This document shows, piece by piece, positions 50,958-57,075 of a stretch of 57,075 nucleotides of DNA. Numbering within the stretch: position 1 is the stretch's first letter; each line of letters opens with the position of its first letter. The position numbers and the translations under genes were made by a program. The stretch is from CAIWKO01 sp964469155 (GTDB lineage: Bacteria > Bacteroidota > Bacteroidia > Bacteroidales > CAIWKO01), in NCBI GenBank assembly GCA_964469155.1, contig CAYXXU010000020.1, positions 1 to 57,075 on the forward strand, read 5' to 3'. Below the pieces are notes generated by a model. That model searched no databases, was not told the origin of the DNA, and was given only the letters and a program-made list of their open reading frames with translations.

Positions 50958-53267
50958 ATGAAAAAGTATTTCCTTAGTATTCTTGGTTTCATTTTTATCC
51001 TTTACAATCTTAGTGCGCAGGATATTGGTATTGCCGAATGGAGATCTCATTTACCTTATAGAACCTGCAAGGCTGTGGATGTTGCAGGAAATATTGTTTA
51101 TTGTGCTACTCCTTTCAGTGTTTTTTATTACGATAAAGCCGACCAAAGTGTCAATCGTCTGACCAAGGTCAATGGTCTTTCCGATGTAAATATCAGCACA
51201 ATCAGATACAGCAGTCAGTTTAAAGTACTGATAATTGGATATACCAATGCCAATATCGATTTATTGTATGATGACGGTATTATTAATATTTCTGATATTA
51301 AGAGAAAGCCTATTTATGGAAATAAAACCATTAATAATATCACCGTCTATGGCCACAATGCTTATCTTTCCTGTGGATTTGGCATTGTAGTGCTTGATCT
51401 GGATAAAAAAGAGATCAAGGATACCTATTACATTGGTCCGAATGGTAATGCTGTTGATGTTCTTGACTTAGCATGCGACGGAAACCAGTTTTATGCAGCT
51501 ACAGTTTCGGGTATTTATAAAGCCAATTATAGTGGTGTAAATCTTGCCAATTATGCCAGTTGGGTTAAAGATGCCCTATTGCCCCATCCTAATGCATCCT
51601 ATAATAGTGTTGTTGCTTATAAAAATAAAATTTTCACCAATCTTTCAGTCAACAGTTATAATCAGGATACCTTATATGTGTTTGATGGTGGCAGTTGGAT
51701 TATGTTTGATACGGTTCGTTTCGAAGATGTTTTCAGTATGAGGAGCAGTAATCAAAAGTTGCTTATCTCTTATAATAATAGTGTCGTGGTTTATGATACC
51801 TCGTTAACAATTCAGGAAATTATCTGGAATTTGAATCCGGGGTCGCCTACTCCCAAATGTGCGGTAATGGATGACGATGCAAATTATTGGATAGCGGATG
51901 AATTTTTAGGATTGGTACGTTATAAACTCTGGAGTTCTGAGAAAATTATTCCGAATGGTCCCGGCAATAACAATGTATTTGATATGGCCATTGCCGGAAG
52001 CGATTTATATGTCGCCCCCGGAGGAGTCAACTCTTCGTGGGGAAACGTTTGGAACACCAGCGGAGTTTTTTCTTTCATTGGCAATAACTGGTATGTGTTG
52101 AAAGAGCATAATGCAGCTTTTGATACACTTTTTGATATTATCTGCGTTGCCATCGATCCGTCCGATAACAATCATGTTTATGCGGGTTCTTTTGCCATGG
52201 GACTGATAGAAATTCAGAATGGGATAGTGACCAAAATTTATAACCAAACCAATTCAGGGCTGGAGCAGCCATACAGCAACAACTGGTTGGGTATCGGTGG
52301 CCTGACTTTCGATAAAGATAATAATCTTTGGGTTATCAATGCAGCCTGCAATTCATTACTGAAAGTGCTGAAGCCTGATGGAACCTGGCTCTCTTATAAT
52401 ATGGCTCCCTATCTTAATCAGGCCAGGGCAGCAAATATTATGATTGATCAAAACGGACAAAAATGGGCGCGCCTAACCACTTCTCCCGGCTTACTTGTTT
52501 TCTCCGATAACGGAACCCTTAGTAATTATTCCGATGATGTGATAAGGGTATTGACTACCAGTGTGGGTAACGGAAATTTGCCAAGTAATAATGTACTGAG
52601 CGTGGCTGAAGATCTGGATGGAAAGATATGGATAGGCACCGATAAGGGGGTGGCTGTTTTTTATAATCCCGAAAATGTTACCCAGGGCGGAAATTTTGAT
52701 GCACAGGTAATAACCATCCTGCAGGATAGTGTGGCACAGCATTTATTGGAGTTTGAATCCGTTACTGCCATCGCTGTGGATGGCTCCAATAAAAAGTGGT
52801 TTGGAACCGATAAAGCCGGCGTTTTCCTGATGAGTGAGGATGGACAGGAGGAGATTTTGCATTTTACCGCAGAAAATAGTCCCTTGTATTCGAACACCAT
52901 TACCAGCATTGTGATTGATGATAAAACCGGTGAAGTTTTTTTCGGCACTGCTAACGGTATCTTATCCTATAAGTCCAATGCCACAAAGGGTGGTGAGGTA
53001 ATTAATAACGTCTATGCTTATCCCAATCCGGTAAGGGAAGGTTTTACCGGATCAATTGGTATCAAGGGTTTAGTAAAAGATGCAACCGTTAAAATTACTG
53101 ATGTTTCGGGTATTCTGGTTTACGAAACAATATCAGAAGGAGGACAGGCCATCTGGAATGGGAAGAATTTTAACGGAGATAAAATAAAAACCGGTGTTTA
53201 TTTTGTTTTTTGCAGCAGTGAAGATGGAACCGACAAACTGGTTACCAAAATAATGGTTATTAACTGA
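50958..53267 (+). CDS. porZ: PorZ, T9SS attachment-complex component
   Basis: 769 residues. Signal peptide about 1-21 (MKKYFLSILGFIFILYNLSAQ). The N-terminal IGIAEWRSHLPYRTCKAVDV and NRLTKVNGLSDVNISTIRYS match the first propeller of PorZ; a second propeller follows about 330-680 with two-component-regulator-type strands (LSVAEDLDGKIWIGTDKGVAV; NKKWFGTDKAGVFLM). The C-terminal 85 residues form a T9SS type A domain (YAYPNPVREGFTG; KTGVYFVFCSS), which in PorZ is retained. PorZ works with PorU/PorV/PorQ at the surface when substrates are processed and attached to lipopolysaccharide. It sits between alaS and recO, a neighbourhood I regard as typical for porZ. Confidence 0.9.
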   Translation: MKKYFLSILGFIFILYNLSAQDIGIAEWRSHLPYRTCKAVDVAGNIVYCATPFSVFYYDKADQSVNRLTKVNGLSDVNISTIRYSSQFKVLIIGYTNANIDLLYDDGIINISDIKRKPIYGNKTINNITVYGHNAYLSCGFGIVVLDLDKKEIKDTYYIGPNGNAVDVLDLACDGNQFYAATVSGIYKANYSGVNLANYASWVKDALLPHPNASYNSVVAYKNKIFTNLSVNSYNQDTLYVFDGGSWIMFDTVRFEDVFSMRSSNQKLLISYNNSVVVYDTSLTIQEIIWNLNPGSPTPKCAVMDDDANYWIADEFLGLVRYKLWSSEKIIPNGPGNNNVFDMAIAGSDLYVAPGGVNSSWGNVWNTSGVFSFIGNNWYVLKEHNAAFDTLFDIICVAIDPSDNNHVYAGSFAMGLIEIQNGIVTKIYNQTNSGLEQPYSNNWLGIGGLTFDKDNNLWVINAACNSLLKVLKPDGTWLSYNMAPYLNQARAANIMIDQNGQKWARLTTSPGLLVFSDNGTLSNYSDDVIRVLTTSVGNGNLPSNNVLSVAEDLDGKIWIGTDKGVAVFYNPENVTQGGNFDAQVITILQDSVAQHLLEFESVTAIAVDGSNKKWFGTDKAGVFLMSEDGQEEILHFTAENSPLYSNTITSIVIDDKTGEVFFGTANGILSYKSNATKGGEVINNVYAYPNPVREGFTGSIGIKGLVKDATVKITDVSGILVYETISEGGQAIWNGKNFNGDKIKTGVYFVFCSSEDGTDKLVTKIMVIN

Positions 53268-53281
53268 TGGTACAGTAAGTC

Positions 53282-54010
53282 ATGCTTTGTAAAAGCCGTG
53301 CCATAGTTCTAAAAACCATAAAATATTCCGAAACAAGCCTGGTCGTTAAAGCCTATACCGAACAATTTGGTTTAAAGTCCTTTTTGGTTCGTGGCGTACG
53401 CAAAAAACACTCAAAAAACAGTTCCAATCTTTTTCAATCACTCCATATCATTGAAATAGTTTTTCCTGAGAAGCAAAGTTCTTCGCTGATCATTCCCAGA
53501 GAAATTTCACCCGGATATAGTTTCCACAGTATACCTTTCGATTTGCATAAAAGTTCTGTCATTCTTTTTATGAACGAGTTGATATATCGTTCGGTGCATG
53601 AAGAAGAACCCAATCCCGAACTATTTCAGTTTCTTTACCATTCTATTGTTAATATAGACGAAACTCAAAACCGGGTTGCGAATGCCCATCTTGTTTTTTC
53701 TTTCCAATTAACCATGTATCTTGGGTTTTCTCCCTTGGGAGGTTTTACTCCGGAAAAGCCTTACTTTTTGCTTCGCGAGGGGGTTTTCAGCAAATATTCG
53801 CCCGAAGATGATTTTTCACTCAATCAGGATGAATCGGAATTGTTATATTCGTTGCTTACTGCTGATCTGGAAAATTGTCATTTAATAGAAATCTCAGGAA
53901 CAGCCAGAAACAGGATGCTTGAAATAATTATTCTGTATTATCAATTGCATCTGATCGGTTTTGGAGAAATAAAATCGCTCGATGTGCTGAATCAGGTTTT
54001 TCATTCTTAA
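53282..54010 (+). CDS. recO: DNA repair protein RecO
   Basis: 242 residues. N-terminal OB-fold about 1-80: CKSRAIVLKTIKYSETSLVVKAYTE is the family opening. Helical C-terminal part with HLVFSFQLTMYLGFSPL and GFTPEKPYFLLREGVF. The zinc-binding cysteines found in many RecO proteins are not seen here, as often in Bacteroidota. RecO loads RecA onto SSB-coated single strands with RecR. Starts 14 bases after porZ, so same transcript. Confidence 0.93.
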   Translation: MLCKSRAIVLKTIKYSETSLVVKAYTEQFGLKSFLVRGVRKKHSKNSSNLFQSLHIIEIVFPEKQSSSLIIPREISPGYSFHSIPFDLHKSSVILFMNELIYRSVHEEEPNPELFQFLYHSIVNIDETQNRVANAHLVFSFQLTMYLGFSPLGGFTPEKPYFLLREGVFSKYSPEDDFSLNQDESELLYSLLTADLENCHLIEISGTARNRMLEIIILYYQLHLIGFGEIKSLDVLNQVFHS

Positions 54011-54022
54011 TCTCCTTTTTCC

Positions 54023-54030
54023 TATTTTTG
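54023..54030 (+). promoter_or_regulatory. -7 box of the aldehyde dehydrogenase gene
   Basis: TATTTTTG, 14 bases before the ATG at 54045. Such a short distance gives a leader of only a few bases. Confidence 0.5.
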
Positions 54031-54044
54031 TTAAAATAAATCTT

Positions 54045-55457
54045 ATGAGGACCTATCCGTTTTATCTGGCAGGAAAATTTACCGATTCCGTCAACAAAAT
54101 AAAGATCACCAATTCTTTTTCAGGACAGGAATTCGCTGAAGTGGCACTGGCTTCAGAAGCCGATCTCGAAAAAGCCATACTGGCAGCTAAAAGCCTCGAA
54201 CAAGAAATGGCTGGCAGGCCTTCCTGGCTTCGTTCCGAAATATTATTACACATAGTGCAACTGCTGAGCGAAGAGAAGATGGCAATGGCCGAAACCCTGT
54301 CGCAGGAAGCCTGCAAACCGCTGAAACTGGCTTTGAACGAAGTGGACCGCGCCATTCAGACTTTTGTGGTGGCGGCCGAAGAAGCCAAACGCCTGCCCAA
54401 AGAATATATCAGCATCGACTGGACCCCATCGGGAACCGGAAAGGAAGGTTTTGTGAAATATTTCCCGGTAGGCCTGGTGGCCGGCATTTCGCCCTTCAAT
54501 TTCCCATTAAACCTGGCCGTGCATAAAATTGCACCCGCCATTGCCGCCGGATGCCCCATCATTCTGAAACCTTCTTCCTCTACACCTCTTTCCACGCTCA
54601 AACTGGCAAGGCTTATCGATAAAACAAAACTCCCCAAAGGCGCCCTCTCCATTCTGCCTATGGACAGAACCACCGGCAACCTGCTGGTAACCGACGAACG
54701 TTTCAAACTGCTTACGTTTACGGGTTCGCCCGAAGTGGGATGGAAAATGAAAGCCGAGGCCGGAAAGAAAAAGGTGGTTTTGGAATTGGGCGGAAATGCC
54801 GGCGTGATTGTAACCCCTTCGGCCGATATTAATAAGGCAGTGGATAAATGTGTGGCCGGTGGATTTTCTTATGCCGGTCAGGTGTGCATTCATACCCAGC
54901 GCATCTATGTTCATGCAGATATTTTCCATGATTTTACCACCCGTTTTGTTGAAAAAACCCGGCAACTGCGCTCAGGGCCTTCCGAAAGTTCCGATACGGA
55001 TATTTCGGCCATGATAGACGAAAAAAATGCCATACGCGTGGAAGATTGGGTGAACGATGCTGTCGGGCAGGGGGCAAAACTATTGTGCGGAGGCAAACGC
55101 AAAGACGCTTTTTTTGAACCTACGGTACTCACTGATACACAAAACGAAATGAAGGTGTGTTGCAACGAAATCTTTGGGCCAGTGGTAATTATAGAACGGT
55201 ATAGCGATTTCGAATCTGCTGTGCAACAGTTGAATAACAGCCGCTACGGACTGCAGGCCGGAGTTTTTACCGACAGCATCACCCAAATGGACTATGCCTT
55301 CCACCATATCGAAGTCGGTGGATTGATGATCAACGACATACCCACCTTCCGCATGGACCACATGCCTTATGGAGGCGTGAAAGATTCCGGATTGGGAAGG
55401 GAAGGCGTGAAATATGCTATACTCGATATGATGGAGCCGAGGCTGATGGTGAAGTGA
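54045..55457 (+). CDS. NAD(P)-dependent aldehyde dehydrogenase
   Basis: 470 residues, full length for the ALDH superfamily. Seen: GLVAGISPFNFPLNLAVHKI, ILKPSSSTPLSTLKLA (cofactor Lys/Ser), TFTGSPEVGWKMK, general-base Glu in VLELGGNAG (about 247), nucleophile Cys in YAGQVCIHTQR (about 281), and the late FGPVVIIERY and PYGGVKDSGLGREG. Oxidises an aldehyde to the acid in the cytosol. The wording resembles the succinate-semialdehyde/lactaldehyde group, but substrate cannot be told. Own promoter. Codon and base use look somewhat more GC-rich than recO and alaS before it. Confidence 0.94.
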   Translation: MRTYPFYLAGKFTDSVNKIKITNSFSGQEFAEVALASEADLEKAILAAKSLEQEMAGRPSWLRSEILLHIVQLLSEEKMAMAETLSQEACKPLKLALNEVDRAIQTFVVAAEEAKRLPKEYISIDWTPSGTGKEGFVKYFPVGLVAGISPFNFPLNLAVHKIAPAIAAGCPIILKPSSSTPLSTLKLARLIDKTKLPKGALSILPMDRTTGNLLVTDERFKLLTFTGSPEVGWKMKAEAGKKKVVLELGGNAGVIVTPSADINKAVDKCVAGGFSYAGQVCIHTQRIYVHADIFHDFTTRFVEKTRQLRSGPSESSDTDISAMIDEKNAIRVEDWVNDAVGQGAKLLCGGKRKDAFFEPTVLTDTQNEMKVCCNEIFGPVVIIERYSDFESAVQQLNNSRYGLQAGVFTDSITQMDYAFHHIEVGGLMINDIPTFRMDHMPYGGVKDSGLGREGVKYAILDMMEPRLMVK

Positions 55458-55551
55458 GTGATCAATCCATAAATTGAAAAATGTAAAAATGGCTTTTTAA
55501 ATTTCTTCTATACGGAAATTTATCTTTTAATATTAGTATAACCACTCCACC

Positions 55552-56035
55552 AAAAAACAAACATATCAGTCCAAAAAATAAGATTGTCAGCCAAAAAATA
55601 AGTTTGTCAGCCAAAAAACAAACTACTCTGTCAAAAACAAAACTACTTCGTCAAAAACATTACCACTTCGTCCAATAACAAACGTACTCTGCCCAAAAAC
55701 AAAACAACACTGCCCGAAACAAAACTACTCCGCCAAAAAACAAATCACGCTTAGGCAAAAACAAACAACGCGCAGGCCAAAACAAACTTGTCGAATAATA
55801 AAACAAATCACGAAAATCCCAAAACAAACTTGTCGCAGACAAAAACAAATCTGTCGCAGGCCAAAACAAACAACGCGAAGGCAAAAACAAACTTGTTTGT
55901 CAAAAACAAAACAACGCGCACACAAAAACAAATTGCGAAAACATCAAAATAAATCGCGAAAATCCAAAAACAAACAACGAAAATCCAAAAACAAACCTGT
56001 CAGCCAAAAAACAAACCACTCTGTCAAAAAACAAA
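55552..56035. repeat. Array D: 24 phased A-tracts, mean period 20.6 bp
   Basis: Units begin with C(C)AAAAACAAA and end with short words such as CTTGTCAG, CTACTCTGT, CAACGCG or AATCACG. A-tract starts: 55552, 573, 593, 613, 633, 653, 674, 695, 717, 735, 757, 779, 800, 821, 841, 863, 883, 902, 924, 946, 966, 987, 56006, 56026. Steps are 18-22, with drift that destroys any reading frame, so it is not coding. Phased A-tracts every two turns predict intrinsic DNA bending. The array fills most of the 752-base gap between convergent genes; 55458-55551 and 56036-56209 show nothing else. Confidence 0.95.
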
Positions 56036-56209
56036 CTTGTCACCTCCGTCAATCTGTCCTGCGCCAAAAGAACATTTCCTGCCTCCTGATTTCCATCTTT
56101 TCTACCTTAAGGTCCACCAAACATCAGTTCCCCGAAACATTTTGCCAGTTGCCGGCTATAGACTGAAGATTTCTGTCAGCGTAATAGCTTTTTAACCCAG
56201 ATCCCGTTT

Positions 56210-57004
56210 TCACCCAATCATCACCGAAGTCATAGCCAGCGACCCCATAACTATTTTATCATTGAAGAAAGATATCTCTTCATCCGCTTGCTTAAATGCC
56301 AAACTATAAAGCAAAGGCAAATAATGTTCCGCCGTGGGTATGGCCAGTTGAACTTCATTGCCAAGGGTGGGATAATCTATTAACGACTGGTAATTGTTTG
56401 CCCTGATCAGTTCTTTTATTTTCTCATTGGCTGTAATGGCCCACTCTGCCCCACCTTCATTTTGCCATTCCACCCTGCGCAGGTTGTGCACAATATTGCC
56501 GCTCGCAACGAATAAAATTCCTTCATCCCTCAGAAAGGTCAACTCTTTGGCAAGATCGTAATGATATGCCGGCGGTTTATCCATAGCGAGGCTAAGCTGG
56601 ACAACCGGAATATCGGCCTGCGGAAACATGCGGCAGAGTATACTCCAGCAACCATGGTCCAAACCCCAGTTCATGTCAGCAGATACCTTAATCTTTGTGA
56701 TTTTTCGGATGATCTCTTCTGCCAATTCAGGATTGCCGGGAGCCGGATATTGCACATCGAACAAAGCCTGCGGAAATCCACCAAAATCATGTATAGTTTT
56801 CGGATTTGGCATGGCCGTTACAGCCGTTCCCCTGGTTTCCCAATGAGCCGAAATGCAAACAACAGATTTGGGTTTTGGAAGCGATTGTGTCAGAGAAAAC
56901 CATTTATCAGAAAACTCATTCTTCTCGATGGCATTCATCGGATTGCCATGGCCAATAAACAGCACAGGCATTCTCTTGTTTTTATTATTCTGTTCCTTTT
57001 CCAT
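56210..57004 (-). CDS. DODA-type (LigB-fold) extradiol ring-cleavage dioxygenase, YgiD-like
   Basis: 264 residues. Matches the YgiD/4,5-DOPA-dioxygenase group: PVLFIGHGNPMNA (His19), ICISAHWETRG (second metal His), YPAPGNPELA, WGLDHGCWSIL (probable catalytic His), VVQLSLAMDKPPAYHYDL, FVASGNIVHNLR and the late TAEHYLPLLYSL (third metal His). Opens a catechol ring between C4 and C5 using Zn or Fe(II). The natural substrate in most bacteria is unknown. A later in-frame Met (12 residues in) is an alternative start. Convergent with the dehydrogenase gene, separated by array D. No link is visible. Confidence 0.94.
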   Translation of the reverse strand: MEKEQNNKNKRMPVLFIGHGNPMNAIEKNEFSDKWFSLTQSLPKPKSVVCISAHWETRGTAVTAMPNPKTIHDFGGFPQALFDVQYPAPGNPELAEEIIRKITKIKVSADMNWGLDHGCWSILCRMFPQADIPVVQLSLAMDKPPAYHYDLAKELTFLRDEGILFVASGNIVHNLRRVEWQNEGGAEWAITANEKIKELIRANNYQSLIDYPTLGNEVQLAIPTAEHYLPLLYSLAFKQADEEISFFNDKIVMGSLAMTSVMIG

Positions 57005-57075
57005 AAATTATAAATCTAAAATCACTAGTGATGCGTTAATTTTTTAAATACGTTTGTAAATAATTGATATAAAAA

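Noticed and set aside
55660..56166. Open frames on both strands through array D
   Set aside because: The period drifts between 18 and 22 bp, so no frame is maintained; composition is that of the A-tract repeat.

Overview
The window comes from a low-GC member of the Bacteroidota, most likely class Bacteroidia. The evidence is: promoters of the Bacteroidota type (a TAnnTTTG -7 box before many genes); five predicted type IX secretion system (T9SS) products with C-terminal sorting domains; a PorP/SprF protein, a PorE-like protein and PorZ; and conserved local clusters (asnS-rpoN-PAP2-like, M23 peptidase divergent from alaS, porZ-recO). I see no rRNA, tRNA, CRISPR array, insertion sequence or phage gene, so this is a chromosomal segment with repeat-rich intergenic regions.

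Layout. 1-6.4 kb: two large secreted proteins on the minus strand. 6.4-8.3 kb: a PAS histidine kinase and LuxR-type response regulator. 8.3-9.6 kb: an 11-copy 21-bp palindrome array followed by a gene of unknown function. 9.7-12.5 kb: a small T9SS protein, a RelE/ParE-type toxin-antitoxin pair and an outer-membrane barrel. 12.7-16.3 kb (minus): asnS, rpoN and a PAP2-like membrane protein. 16.5-20.9 kb: dxs, an amino-acid permease and an NlpC/P60 hydrolase. 21.3-24.2 kb: a three-LysM protein, an unknown gene interrupted in frame by TAG, a seven-copy array of a 14-bp palindrome spaced 41/42 bp, and a promoter-leader-terminator unit. 24.3-40.4 kb: a 4212-residue surface adhesin, a PorP/SprF protein and a PorE-like OmpA protein carrying two extra LysM domains. 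40.4-41.1 kb: a second 11-copy 21-bp array. 41.1-48.1 kb: an alpha-oxoamine synthase fused to an acyltransferase-like domain, a small protein plus hybrid histidine kinase, a CapA-like protein and an M23 peptidase. 48.3-57 kb: alaS, porZ, recO, an aldehyde dehydrogenase, an A-tract array with about 20.6-bp period, and a DODA-type dioxygenase.

How it works together. Much of the window serves the cell surface. The adhesin is a predicted T9SS type B substrate. The PorP/SprF protein probably holds it at the outer membrane, and the PorE-like protein can tie that assembly to peptidoglycan through OmpA and LysM domains. The separate LysM protein shares a 98-bp promoter block with the adhesin leader, and its 3' end and terminator resemble those of the PorE-like gene, so these genes probably form one regulon. 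PorZ is a T9SS component.

The most unusual signal is a set of four intergenic arrays. They have unrelated unit sequences but share one geometry, a period of 20.6-21 bp or exactly twice that, so equivalent positions fall on one face of the helix. Two of the arrays lie 5' of genes for proteins of unknown function. I propose these as a possible undescribed array-plus-protein system. Its function is unknown.
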